64,000 nucleotides of DNA, from positions 248,001 through 312,000 of the forward strand of contig JADNRY010000025.1 of assembly GCA_015501585.1 (NCBI GenBank), in the 5' to 3' direction. The notes under the pieces were generated by a model. That model searched no databases and was not told the origin of the DNA. It saw only the letters and a list, made by a program, of their open reading frames with translations. Shown here piece by piece: positions 1-11,234 of this stretch (positions are counted from its first letter, which is position 1; every line of letters starts with the position of its first letter). Source of the DNA: Rhodocollybia butyracea. Taxonomy: Eukaryota > Basidiomycota > Agaricomycetes > Agaricales > Omphalotaceae. Position numbers and translations under genes: made by a program.

Positions 1-2309
1 ATGTTCCTGCACGCCTGCCAGCTTTCGTTGTTTTGTATCATTGGAACCCAGCTGTGGAGCAAGATTTAATTAATGTATCTTGGTTCGACATTCGTGGTGC
101 CGGTGAGAGTTGCTGTTCGGCGGGTGTTTCGGTCCCTAGAGATTATTATCGAACGAGGAAATGTTCGGTACTCACATGCTACTTTTCGGTAAAACCAGCG
201 GCTTGTGGCCCTTTCTTTCTTTCTCCTCTTCCTCCCTAGCTCGTTCTTCCCATATATTAGAGGTGTGGTGTAGACTCGGACTCTGGTGAGGTATTACCGT
301 ATGGCGTATGGTTTATGAAGAAAGGCGGTGGTGATAATATTGAGCCGTATACACTACTTTAAAAGCCTGTAAGTATAGTATATGTTCATCTGAAGCTTGA
401 AGAAGATGGCGATTGAGTTACATCCAAAGGATTTTTAGCGCCTTTTGTCATGTGCAAACGGGCATGGCGCTTATTCACGAACGTCCTTCAAGTTCATTTC
501 TACAGAACATACTACCTACGGGCCCCGGCTGTTCCTCAATGGGACCGCGCGAGTTCTTCCTTCCTTCCTAGACGCAAATGGGACGCAAACAAGAAAAGAT
601 GCTTCATCGAAGAACTGCCAACATATAGCATAGTCAAAGTTGACCTCAAACTCAAACAATAAACCATTCCTCCGAGTCTCGACAAAAAACTTGTTTTTCA
701 GGCGCTCTCGAATGGTCGGAAGTACAGCAGAAATACACGATAGATGGTAATTTGGGATACACGTCGAGAGGTATGGCACTTGTGTTTCTTCAATTCTAAC
801 TTGAAAATTCTAATTGAAAACGCTCATTCTCTTTCTTCGATATCTTATATAGTAAGAAGTAGAGACTTAGCATACAGTCACCAAAGCAATGATCCTTCTG
901 ATGGCAAATTCACATATACCTTGCACGAAGCCGGAGACCATTCGATCTGCCTTTCCACCAACTACACCTCTTTGTTTTCGTCGACCCACATTCCTTGATA
1001 TCGTTGTAGGGAGTACGCGACCCGATACCGAACATGATAAGATGCGTGTCGGAGGTGGCTACGAAAGTGCGCAACTTGAACCAGAAGCTCAACGATATCC
1101 GGATGGAACAGCGGTATCAGGGAGAGGGAGGCTGATTATAGGGATTGGAGTGAAAGTATGAATTCGCGAGCGGTGTGGTATAGTGTTGTGCAGATTGCAG
1201 TGCTTATTTTGATGTGTGGATGGCAGCTGATTCAAGGATCAGACTCCAATCGAGGTAGTACGATGCGGGCTTCCATGTTGTACGATGGTTGTTTATGACG
1301 AAATGAACTCAATTATTTTCGAAATGCAACGCGTCCGCGTCAACCATGAATTGAAGGCGCTTTTCAGGTCTTCTCTTTCAATTGGGAGATAATCGATCAA
1401 ATGCCAGATTTAATGGCCAGAATACGGAGGGATGGACCGTGTATCAAAAGATGTGTTTGACCTGCTGGCCGTCTTTGGACGTAGCACCCTCAGTTTGAAC
1501 GGCGAAGCTTCAAGCCGTGCTGTCAGCTTGCATAAGCACATCTTCCTGATCCAATAACTCTCCCAGTGCACCAAACCCGGCCACCGTGATCATTTCTCTG
1601 GCACCCCTAACAACGACGCTCAACTCAACACCCCCAATCTTCACACAGTTTCCATCCACGAGCCATCTAACTTGACCGCTCACACTGCTTTTTACTAGAC
1701 TGGACGCTGATACTCATGAAGATGAACGTGTTCACTGTAACAGGACTCAGTTCCCGCAAAGCCCCAAGGTTATGTAGCCAAAAAAGTAATTTCTAGGCGA
1801 AGCGGAGTCCGATTCCACCGTAACAACAACGATTTTTGATTCCATTGCAGGGTACAAGACCCTCCCTTCCCCCGGTCAGAGTCGGGGATGTAGCTACGCC
1901 ACTTCCCTGTCCCTTCTTGGCCTAAGTTTTAGAAGACATCGATGAAGCTTTGAATAAAATGAGACGTGAAGTGGACATGAGCACGTAGGGACGTTACCGA
2001 GCTTGGAACAGGGAAGACATCGCAAGGAGCATTGTATCGGGAAGTGTTGGAAGTTGTTGTTGGAGAGAAACAGAGTACGGAGTCAAGTGGTGGTTGCGCG
2101 CAGTGAGTAGGGGTGATAGGGAGTCGGCTCAGATGGCGAAGCTTTGATATATATACCGAATGTAGCATGGCACAAGAGCCGACGATAGTAAGATATTGAT
2201 TTTTTTTTTTTGCTGCACGGAAGACATTAGAGTCGAGATCGCCCACAGATTTGGGCACCTAAACACTTGTTCCAAACTTCTATGGTCACGGTGCTGTTGC
2301 TGGTTCAAA
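1..2309. other. Gene-poor stretch with dispersed repeat
   Basis: No convincing gene is seen here. The first 69 bases are open in frame 1 and stop at a TAA, so they could be the tail of a gene that begins outside the window, but nothing identifies it. The short open frames between 33 and 1161 overlap on both strands and lack splice-linked continuation. Around 425-480 a stretch resembles one at about 19425-19460, and 1732-1900 is one copy of a dispersed repeat listed separately. Confidence 0.5.
1732..1900. repeat. Dispersed repeat, copy 1
   Basis: This stretch shares ordered blocks with 5218-5405: a 'tgtagcc' block, a long 'gaagcggagtccgat' block, then 'cctcccttccc' and 'cagagtcggggatgt' near the 3' end. 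A weaker partial match occurs at 15064-15150. No open frame or clear terminal inverted repeat was found, so it is probably a non-autonomous element or a solo remnant. Confidence 0.6.
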
Positions 2310-4751
2310 ATGCGCCGTTCTCTTCGATTAAGGGAAAAGTCAGCTATTCCTGCTGTCTTGCAGGAACCAGCCGAGGCTACGACAACCGATGGTCTTAAGC
2401 GGCTGAGGGAAAAGGCCGCCAGCAAAGAGGATAATGATGAGTGGCACGACGGAGACGAATATGAAGAAGACAAATGTCCTGCTAAACGAGCTAGACAAGG
2501 CCCCAAGAACTCCACAATAAGGTCTAAAACCCGGAGCAAGAGACAGAAAATGCCTGAACAGTTTAGAAAAGTACGAGGAAAGCTGGGCTTATTGGCAAGG
2601 CTAGTCAAAGACATTCCGCTAGAAGTGATTTTCGAGGTAAACTGGCTGCTCCTAGATCTAATGGCTCAGGCCTGCCTAGGTCTTTTGTTATCTGGAACCG
2701 GGCAACCTCCGGCTTGCTCGAAATCGAGACCTTCGAGGAATCCTGATGAGCAAAACGTCGGAAAGTATCTGGTGTACTGCTCGTAGAAACGTCGAAGATC
2801 TACCACCTTGCCCAAAGGATCTGAATGAACCTCAGTACGCACATCTTTTTGAGGCATATTGTCATGCAAGTATTTTAATTCCATGGTGACCAACTCTTAA
2901 CTAAACTAAAAATTCATCAAGTTGTGCAACCGACGTTGTGATTCTGTCCTCTGGAACTTTCAAATACGTAGTTGCAAGAAATGTTTGGGCAAGTGTGTAT
3001 TCTGATTCACCTTTCTTGAGTTTCATTATTTATCATATTGAAGCTTCCCTTACAATGACGACGCCTTTAAGCAAGCTCAGCCCCGCGAATATCGCGATCG
3101 CGCAGTCGTCCCAACAGAATATTTCAATATCCTTGGTAATTGGGAAATCCCAACACGCTATAAAAAAGAGTTTTATTCACTCGAATACGGAGAACGCGAT
3201 GCGTGGATTGAAAGAAAAGAAGAATAGTGTGAGGAGATGAATATGGTCGGTGTATTTCACTCATCTGATGGACAGAAATTCAACATCGTGGTTTAGCATA
3301 GCAATGAATGTCAAACATGGCTCGATGCCAAACTGTCCGAACGCGCTGATAAACTAACTGAGCTTCGCAATGAACGGAAGGAAGCGTATGTGCCCATCCC
3401 GTTGATTTTGCTCTACCGCTAGCTTGAGCTATTTGACGTAGGATACTGAAACGACTTGACCAAATTGGATGGCGCGCAGAAGCAGAGATGATGATCAAGG
3501 ACTATCGTGGGGATATATTCACTAGCCACAAATTGGTGTCACAGTCAAGAAAATTAACAGATTATGGTGCGAATGCACTCCAGCTCTCTTTGTGATGTCT
3601 ATCCTGATTCAATTGCTTTAGGCTGGAACTGCATGGAAGCTGAGCTGGTCCAAATGTTATCAGAATACCAGGCGCAACGATTAATCCGACAACGCGCTGA
3701 AGCCCTCGAATCGCGCTATCGTCTCTTTTTCGGCCTACGCCTCCAGATCGAGTCAGAAACTGACCTCCGAGATCCTTTCCCTGCTGCAGGTGATATCCTC
3801 ACGGACCCCCGTATTGAAGCACTCATCTGGGATACGCCTTTTGATGAAACACTCGATGACAGTCTCTGCAGATCGAAACTTTTGGGATACCTGCCTATGA
3901 TTATAAATGAATGGCGACATGGGAAAGTCCAGGAGGTCTTGGAAATTTTACGACAAAGCCGCGCGCGCGCCACTGGCTCTGATCTGCATCTTGCGACTTC
4001 CGCGTCTTCGCATGCTCATCTTGTACAGCAAAGGTGTTGCATTACCCGCAAATGTTTTACCATTGTTGTTGCCACCAGGGTTCCCAGACATCGAGTCGTA
4101 GCGACGAGCGTTTTGAGGTTTACTTTCCGTTTTGGTTTACGAAACGGCCGTTGGGCGTCTGGATGTCTAGTACTCTCGTATGCAACGATAGCGCGTCCCA
4201 GGTCATTAAGGAGATCGTTGAAGCTTGTAACCTTGATCCTGAAACAACAACGGTTCGGGATTTGCATCTTGCTAATCCTCTCATTGAATGTGTATCATGC
4301 GTCCACAACATACACAGTGGCCGGCATTTCATGAGCTGGCCTTATTTGGTGAACACGGTTTATTTATTGGGAGCGCATATCACTAACATGTCTGTTCAGG
4401 CGATTCAACACATGGGGCATCCCTTTCAAGTCAATTCTTTTGGCGCGGAAACGGCACAGATGATTGCAAGGGAGGTTCCGAATCGCGACCGGCATGCTGT
4501 CTGCTGCTCTCATTGTCATAAAACCTTTGGTCCTGGACTGTCCTTGTTTTCCCATCTGAAGGACAAGTAGGTTAATGTTTGGCAGGGTGTCGTTTCATTA
4601 CTCATACACTTTTTCCCCCAGCCACGGCGATGTTGTTGGCATCGACACGCTTCCTGCGTTGGGGGATCTTCTGGAGATTCGAGAGCATTGGTATTGTAAT
4701 CCTCGTGCTGTCGAGCCAGGCTTATATAAACCCTTCCTTTATAAAGCCTGA
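2310..4751 (+). pseudogene. F-box family protein, decayed copy
   Basis: This matches a family expanded in Agaricomycetes, with a basic N-terminus (MRRSLRLREK), an F-box core around PLEVIFE/VFCYLEPGNL, then SESIWCTARRNVEDLPPCPKDLNEPQYAHLF, the RDPFP..GD region and a Cys-rich C-terminus. The gene can be followed through introns at 2637-2679, 2866-2921 (GC-AG), about 2984-3050, 3389-3440, 3567-3621 and near the 3' end, finishing at the TGA at 4749-4751. Two lesions are visible. An in-frame TAG at 3225-3227 follows the ERKEE segment. An apparent two-base CG gain at about 4001-4004 shifts frame just before the HYPQMFYH segment. The ATG at 2310 fits the family's usual start. F-box proteins recruit substrates to SCF ubiquitin ligases, but this copy is probably not functional as read. 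Confidence 0.7.
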
Positions 4752-6232
4752 AAAATGCTTTCTGGTAGGTGTTTACCACTTGCAGCCTCTACTGTTTCTA
4801 ACCAGCGATTGACTCTAGTAGTCCTTTCGCACTCTTAGACAACAGATTCTTTCACATCTAGCAACACAACTAGGTATATGGATTTGTCTTGTTCAAGTAC
4901 ACCTCTCTTCGTAACACAATACACTGGCTTCTTTACGAAAGACACATATTTGTAGCATCTCGTGGTGGACACTCCGAGTCTTCGCCTCCATAGAGCTAGA
5001 AATAAAACACGGCCAAGGCGTCAAATTTTATAGGTTTCGTCTGACGTGCATGTATCCTTATAACGGGCCTACCCAGTTTTGGCAACAAGGAATGCTTCAA
5101 TGTGCTTCAGCGCCTCCTGGGTAGCCGGTCACTGTTGCCGTACTTTTTTTTTGTGCATATGATATACTAAAGAAATGGGACAAAAATATGTGTTCACTTT
5201 GTACCATTGCCAACGAGCGAGTAACAGAACCCACTTCCTGCTAAAACCCCCGAGTCATGTAGCCGAAATCTAATTTCGAGACGAAGCGGAGTCCGATCCA
5301 TGATTGTGGCTAACGGAGCTGCTTGCGGGGCTTAGTTAGGGACTGGTAAGTTTTTTTAATTCGATGCCTCCCTTCCCTTCGTTCAGAGTCGGGGATGTTC
5401 ATCTTACTGTATGCAATGGATTCAGAGATCACAGACAATCTTTCCTGTTCACCAGACTCGTCAGCCAAACGGTTCTATTGACACATGAAAATATGGCCCA
5501 CCAAGACTTGCGAATGGGATGGTATTTGGCCACAATACTTTGGAGAGTGTGTACGGTGGTCACCAATACAGTTTTGCTCTTTGGTTCCCATCGCGTCTTA
5601 CGAACCCGAAGGTTGTCATTACACGTTTCTTCAAAGATCCCGGTCCACATGCTTTGAGCGGTGTTAATACCAACCATTACCAGCACATTGAAGCAGAAGA
5701 CGGCTGACGACGGCAAGGTGTTTTTAGCGCCTTTCATCATTATAGCGTCTATTGCTGTTCACCTCAATGATGTCCTCGACAACCGGAACGCCTTCCAGGA
5801 AATCAGCGCCAGTGACTTCATCGTAAGAATTACCGGATGCCATATTCCGCATGTCAAAGCAGAGCTTGTGTCTTCAATTCCGATCTTTCGAAAACCCAAG
5901 CGGTAAACCATATTATCTGCCTTCAGCTGCCACCCCTTGGTTTTCTTCGACTCACCTCGATATTGTCATTGGCAATACATGACCGGATAGAGAAATGCAG
6001 ATCACAGGTGCTTGAGCAAAGCTACGCAAACTATAAGAACACTTTGATACGCTGAGTGCGCTACTTTTTTCGCTTATTTTGTGGGCTAAAGATATCAAGT
6101 CACAGATTCTCTAAAATCTTCCAGCGACAAATCCATGCAAAAGTTGCGATTTACTGGACAGATAGGACAGTTACCGTACGCGCGCACGCATACCCGGTAT
6201 TCCGACCCATAAGTATACGCCAACAGGAGCCC
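4752..6232. other. Intergenic region with dispersed repeat
   Basis: No gene is supported. Short frames at 5364-5907 overlap in several registers and show no family resemblance. The stretch includes a poly-T tract near 5141-5150 and the second copy of the dispersed repeat at 5218-5405. A fragment near 5717-5735 shares the 'tttttagcgcctt' string with 430-450. Confidence 0.4.
5218..5405. repeat. Dispersed repeat, copy 2
   Basis: Second copy of the repeat at 1732-1900, in the same orientation. The shared blocks are the 'atgtagcc' segment, 'gaagcggagtccgatcc', and the pyrimidine-rich 'cctcccttccc' segment followed by 'cagagtcggggatgt'. The middle differs and is longer here. No coding capacity was seen. 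Confidence 0.6.
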
Positions 6233-7097
6233 TTACTGCCTAGCGCTCTGGCTGTTCCTCACCTGTTTCTCCTGCCATTTTTTCCGTGCCTCCCTCATCC
6301 TTCCCATCCTTTCCATCCTTGCCCGCGCCGGCGGGTCCATGCCATCCAGCGCATGCCTCAGTCTCCTCTCTCGCTGCTCCGGTGTCGTCGATGGCGGTTT
6401 TTTCTGGTGACCATTTACCCTTGTTATCCTCCTTGTTGCACACGACTGTGAGGAAGGCCAAGGCCCAATACATGATACACAACGGTTGGTGACTTACTAA
6501 GCTATAGCGTTGCTTAAAATTTTTACTGACTATAACTCCATTTCCCTCGGTACCTGGCGCACTCCTCAATACACCACCCTCTCCATTATCACTGTGCGCT
6601 GTTGAGCCAGGCAACTTGAGGGTAGCGTGCCAGGTGAAAAGGACTTGTTGAATGGTGTACATGCTAGGATTATGAGGCGGATCCAATAGAGGAAGATTGG
6701 CCCACACAAATTCCAGTTCGTTGGAAGAAGTAATTTCGTTGTAGGGTGCACCATCCAATTGGCCTTTAGCAGAGTGCAAAGCAGCCTTCATCAAAATCAT
6801 CACCCTATTTTTAACGTCGTTGTGATCTTGAATGAGAATGTGAGGGTTGTCAGGATTCTTTTGAACGTGTGGTTCCGGAGCTTTGGGAGGGGTTGTATCC
6901 GCGTTGTTGAAGCCGATGATTATGCTCAGCTTAGCAGGGGATCTTCGAGCGAGCGAGACGGGAGATGGCTGCAAGGGTCAAAATAAGAGTGAGATTCGAA
7001 AGAACTTGGAAGCACTCACGGCCACGTTGGCCTCAATTGGTATCGCATATGTGGTGCATATAAATCCGAGGATAACGAAGATGGGATTGAATCGCAT
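6233..7097 (-). CDS. Small secreted protein, family P (intact copy)
   Basis: A predicted 253-residue secreted protein of unknown function. Three exons join in frame: 7097-7020, 6968-6498 and 6445-6233. Exon 1 encodes a signal peptide (MRFNPIFVILGFICTTYA, likely cleaved near YA/IP). Exon 2 starts PSPVSLARRS, which could include a basic processing site, and holds the body with the FVWANLPLL segment. Exon 3 encodes a strongly basic tail with a likely amphipathic helix (RMERMGRMREARKKWQE). A broken paralogue lies downstream at 7841-9675; both share intron positions and the FKWANAPP/FVWANLPL region. I recognise no catalytic domain. It may be an apoplastic or cell-wall protein, but that is a guess from secretion alone. 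The start is the ATG that opens the signal peptide. Confidence 0.7.
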
Positions 7098-7289
7098 GAT
7101 GTTGTATGGAGAAGGTGTGGCAGTGGAACTCTTGCACGAAGGATCTTTGACCAGCAAAGACTGAGTATCAAACTGGAGGGTATTTGCTTTTTCGAGTGGC
7201 TTTTATATTCTGGACAGGACGAGCCGATTCAGGCCGATTCCAGCCTTACTCGCTGGTTGTAATATTGAGTTCACCCTGAACTCGAGTTC

Positions 7290-7640
7290 ACGCCATGTGC
7301 CCTGCTCAAGTTTCATATTTCTACATTTGGGAAACTTCATCTGATGACCAAAAGCGCGCATATCGCACATATATCTTTTTCTCCTGATACAACGCCAGCT
7401 AGCAGCCCAAAGAGCCATGGGCTTCAGTGGGAGGCGGGGGTGGTCCGGAAGCCGTTTGGCATATCTTTAGTAGCACGCAACAGCAAGATGACTGGCGAAT
7501 AGTACTCAAAGCCCAGACTGATACTCAAATTACTCAAATACCACCGCCTTACCTTAGGCGAAACCTGGTCAAGACTCAAGCTTCAAGATTCACGCAGGTT
7601 CACGCGCACTCAGAATCAATGTTCAAAGGCGAGCAACAGG
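7290..7640. repeat. Segmental repeat, copy 1 (pairs with 14260-14620)
   Basis: The ordered blocks 'catctgatgaccaaaa.gcgcgcat', 'aaagagccatgggcttc.gtgggagg' and 'ggaagccg.ttggca' recur at 14290-14480 in the same order and orientation. Each copy lies between secreted-protein loci, so the pair probably reflects duplication of gene-bearing segments. No coding function is assigned. Confidence 0.6.
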
Positions 7641-7680
7641 TTCACGCGCACTCAGAATCAATGTTCAAAGGCGAGCAAAA
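7596..7680. repeat. 42-bp tandem duplication
   Basis: Two adjacent, essentially identical 42-bp units, each starting at 'caggttcacgcgcactcag' and ending '...aaaggcgagcaa'. The array lies in the segment downstream of the broken family P gene. Confidence 0.85.
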
Positions 7681-7840
7681 GTTGTGATTTACTAGACAGA
7701 TAGGACAGCTGCCGTACACTCGCATACCTGGAATCCCGTCCCCTGCGTATATGCCAACGCCAACGCCAACAGGAGCCCTTGCTGGTTTCCTCCTCCTTAG
7801 TACCCAGCCTTATTTTTATACACGTGGGAAATGCGAAATC

Positions 7841-9675
7841 CTAGTGACGCGCTGGAGGCGTTGGTGGAATCGGAGGCTTTGGTGAAACCGGACGCGCTGG
7901 TCGACGCACCGACGGACCAGGCTGCTATAAATCATTCAGTCCCCATGTTACACAACACATTATACACAGCTGTTGGTGACTTACAGAACCACTTTCAGGG
8001 TGTTGTGATTTACTCGTTCCAGCTTCCGTTGGGACCGTTCCTTCAGGGGCCTTTATCCAACCCCATCCACTATCACTGTCACTGCGCCAGCGTCAAATAA
8101 TACCGGGCGAAATTTTTTCCGAAATTATTGCTGTAATTACTTACCTTTTTCGGTAAAAATTTCGGTCGAAAAACGTTTTCTTTTTCGTGCGAAAAATGAA
8201 TTGAAAAACAAACAAAATTTCGCCTGTAAATCTTTGATAATTTCGGCTGAAAAATGTATTGTAATTGATTATCTTTTTCGATCCGAATTTCGCCGGTAAT
8301 CTCTTATCTATTTCGCTCGTGATTAATTAAAAATTTCGCTTGAAATTTTTACAAGGTAATAACTGGACAATGATTGGACAGGAACTGGCCAAGAACTGGG
8401 TAGTTCGGTCATGTGACAAATCACTTGTCTTTTGAACGCGATATACAGGCTCATACGGGATAGAATTCCTTCCTTCCTTCCTTCCTATATAGCCGTGCAG
8501 TCTCCGGACATGAATTACCACAATCAAAGGTCCATACCTCGATCCTCTCGTACTTCTACTTGTCTTTCCAACTAGTTCTTATAAACTCTCGTTCTTATAA
8601 ACTCTCGCTTTCGCTTGCCTAGAAGAAAACACCACCTGGTATCTCGTAAAGGACTTGGAGAAACTGAGAGAAGTGCTGAAGATCGAGAAGTGGCATGTTT
8701 TCGGAAGATCGTGGGTTCGTCAATAAATGTTTGCTCAAGATTCATATTTTCGCTAAGCAGAGCTGCGGCTATATAGTATCCCGTATGAGTTCGTATGTCG
8801 CGTTCAAAGACAGATGAAGTTTAGCGGATACACGTCACATGACCGAACTACCCAGTTCTTGGCCAGTTCTTGGCCAGTTCCTGTCCAATCATTGTCCAGT
8901 TATTACCTTGTAAAAATTTCGAGCGAAATTTTTAATTAATCACGAGTGAAATAGATAAGCAATTTCATTATCTTTTTCGGACGAAATAGATAAGAGATTA
9001 CCGGCGAAATTCGGATCGAAAAAGATAATCAATTACAATACATTTTTCAGCCGAAATTATCAAAGATTTACAGGCGAAATTTTGTTTGTTTTTCAATTCA
9101 TTTTTCGCACGAAAAAGAAAACGTTTTTCGACCGAAATTTTTACCGAAAAAGGTAAGTAATTACAGCAATAATTTCGGAAAAAATTTCGCCCGGTATTAT
9201 TTGACACTGGCGCAGTGTGTATGCCGATGAGTCAGGCAGGGTACCGGTAAGGGTCCGGGCAAAAGTAATATCTTCTGGTGATTGGACAAAGGGAGGAGCA
9301 TTCGCCCACTTAAAAACCGGTTTGTAGCCAGGCTGAATTTTGTCGAAGGGCGTGCCTTTCGCTCGACGTTCGTCTATAGCAGTGTGCAAACCTTCCACTG
9401 CCCATCTCATCTCCCCCCTTTGAACGGCGGTAACATATTTCTGGACTTCTGGAGTTTGCGCTTTGGTTTTATCCACTCCATGCTCAAAGTTGATGCTCAT
9501 TGTCATGGTCTGGCCAGCGGGTGCAGGGGTTTCTGGAGCATTCACGTCGGGAGAGGGCTGCAGGGGTCAAATAAGCGTGAGGTTCGAAAGAACTCTTGAA
9601 AGCACTCACGGGGGGTGGTATCGCAGATGTACTATGCGAGGTTCCGCTTTTGCCCATCACCTCCTTTTTCTCCAA
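7841..9675 (-). pseudogene. Family P secreted-protein gene, chimeric and transposon-disrupted
   Basis: Exon 2 of a family P gene starts after an acceptor near 9557 (PSPDVNAPETPAPAG) and is homologous to the intact gene at 6233-7097. The reading is cut at about 9218 by a 1138-bp element (8080-9217) and resumes at 8079, followed by an intron (about 7984-7925) and a Pro/Arg-rich last exon with TAG at 7841-7843. Upstream, the usual signal-peptide exon is absent. In its place is sequence matching the tail of family Q gene A (KSGTSHSTSAIPPP) joined to a family P-type intron, preceded by a family Q-type upstream block. The locus is therefore both a chimera and an insertion mutant. No functional product is expected. 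Confidence 0.7.
8080..9217. mobile_element. Long-TIR non-autonomous DNA transposon with 3-bp target duplication
   Basis: A 1138-bp element whose ends are inverted copies starting CACTGCGCCAG. Left arm is about 8080-8462 and right arm about 8776-9217. The right arm carries an extra block of about 34 bp and a duplicated 'ggccaagaact', so arm lengths differ. The arms are AT-rich and full of GAAATTT/TTTCG alternations. The trinucleotide ACA (gene strand) flanks both ends, and comparison with the paralogous exon at 6600-6700 supports a simple insertion. CACTG ends with a 3-bp duplication fit the CACTA/EnSpm superfamily. The roughly 310-bp core encodes no transposase. Confidence 0.8.
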
Positions 9676-9749
9676 CAGTACAATTGGAATGAAGAAAGGA
9701 TGGTTCTTTCGGGGGGGAGGGGGGGGGAGGGGGAGGTTTCAAGCTACGC

Positions 9750-9870
9750 TTTTAAGCAAATAGCGATAAGTAGAGTCATAATCATCGAACAAGTGACCAA
9801 TCTAGATCTGAGATGATGTTTGCGATGCCGACGCATATGGTGGAATCGATATTGAACTTCGCTTCAAGCT
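9750..9870 (-). promoter_or_regulatory. Family Q-type upstream block, orphan copy
   Basis: Contains the conserved string 'gcgataa', then 'ataatcatcgaacaagt.accaatct.gatc.gagatgatgtttg', as upstream of family Q gene A (13960-14100). Here it sits directly upstream of the chimeric locus with the normal Q exons missing, so it is a displaced or deletion-juxtaposed promoter block. Confidence 0.6.
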
Positions 9871-10870
9871 CCAAACTTGAAAGCCACTACACTGGCTCCA
9901 TAAGTAATCTGGTCCTGGAACAAAGGAAGGTTGGGGGTTGTTGGGGGATTGGGGGACTGGCGGGGCCCCCCGGCAGTTCAATATCTTGAACTCTTTGAAC
10001 GTTCGCATGAACATTGACAAGTTTTATATCTCGCTAAGTAAAGGTAATAAGGCGATCTATAGTAGTAGTACGAATTGATCCTTCATCTTTGCGCCATTTT
10101 CAGCCTTTGCAGAAACACCCTCAACTTATGTACGCAGTATACGCGTGCAATACCCGCCTCAGTCATTATTGCAGTGCTTGCGTTGAGGGTGTTCTGCAGA
10201 GATTTCAGTCCCAACTAGTCATTCTTGCAGTACTTGTGTTGTGATTTATAGACTGAAAATGGCACAAAAATAAGGGGTCATGTATGAGTGGGCCAGAGTA
10301 GTGCCAGAGTGGGCCAGAGTGGGCCCTGCTCATGAGCATTCTTGATTTATGCCACAATTGTAATTGAGCACCCTTGATGCCGCCCAGTGAAAATGCGCAC
10401 CAGCCCTAGCAGGCATGTGCAGACTGTTGAAGTATGTGTTGCTCGGTTGTTCCGCTGGTACACTAGTCACATGTATGTATCTTACATAACTTAATTGTTG
10501 TTTCTTTTTTTTTTTTCGTGGAACGTTGCCTGAAACCAGCGACTCTCGTCGCTCTAGTCTCTTGGCACCATCGAGTGGACTCACATTGTCGTCCCCTCTC
10601 CGGCCGTTAAGTTTGCAGGGTACGGGACCGAGCGACTTTTTAAGATTTTAACCACCCCAGGGAATGTGTTACACACTCGCCAGGTAGGCGGTGTGTGGGA
10701 CTCCGGGCAGGCTTTCTCCTTCTAACCGCTCTCCTGTTTTTTGTTAGTAAATAAATCATAATTCCATCTACCTTGCATAAACCCCCGCTGCCCTTGTGCC
10801 TGCCCGTTTACACCACTAAAACCCCGGGCCTGGCCAGTAAGATTTGGTCAGGACTAAGATCTTCTCGGAC
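9871..10870. other. Intergenic repeats, no gene
   Basis: Contains a G-rich stretch (about 9918-9975) and a dispersed block at about 10080-10470 that recurs at 14100-14260 and 14640-14990. Shared strings include 'gaaacaccctcaact', 'ttgagggtgttct', and 'actgaaaatggcacaaaaataaggggtca'. No gene is supported. Confidence 0.5.
10080..10470. repeat. Dispersed repeat R2, copy 1
   Basis: Starts near 'gaaacaccctcaactt', includes the near-palindromic pair 'caccctcaac ... gttgagggtgtt', and runs through 'tggcacaaaaataaggggt' to 'gcatgtgcagac'. Similar copies lie at 14100-14260 (partial) and 14640-14990. They flank family Q gene A on both sides. Confidence 0.6.
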
Positions 10871-10872
10871 TA

Positions 10873-11234
10873 CATCAGGAAAAGCCATTTTTGCCTAGGT
10901 GACCTCAGAGTGGCCTAAAGCAAACTAGGTGACCTATGAATCCTATGGCATCCTAGGAATTTGGGCTCGTCCCTTGCCAGTCAAGGCTCTTGAGGATTCC
11001 CTAGGGTATCCTAGGCAAGCCTAGGTTTGCCCAGGTTTGCCCAGGTGTTCCCCAGGTGTTCCCCAGGAGCACCTGGGCAAACCTGGGCAGACCTAGGCTT
11101 GCCTGGGGAATCCTCAAGAGCCTTGACTGGCAAGGGACAAGCCCAAATTCCTAGGATGCCATAGGATTCATAGGTCACCTAGTTTGCTTTAGGCCACTCT
11201 GGGGTCACCTAGGCAAAAATGGCTTTTCCTGATG
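10873..11234. mobile_element. Hairpin (foldback) MITE with TA target duplication
   Basis: A near-perfect palindrome of about 362 bp: the arm beginning CATCAGGAAAAGCCATTTTTG is repeated inverted to the other end, with the centre near 11055. TA dinucleotides flank both ends (10871-10872 and 11235-11236), consistent with Tc1/mariner-type insertion. The element forms the last codons of the adjacent RNase H frame, which runs into it. Confidence 0.8.

Noticed and set aside
2129..2614. 161-codon minus-strand open frame
   Set aside because: It is antisense to the first exon of the F-box gene, whose family identity is clear on the plus strand.
7596..7680. Possible CRISPR-like or satellite array
   Set aside because: There are only two adjacent units without spacers, so it is a simple tandem duplication.
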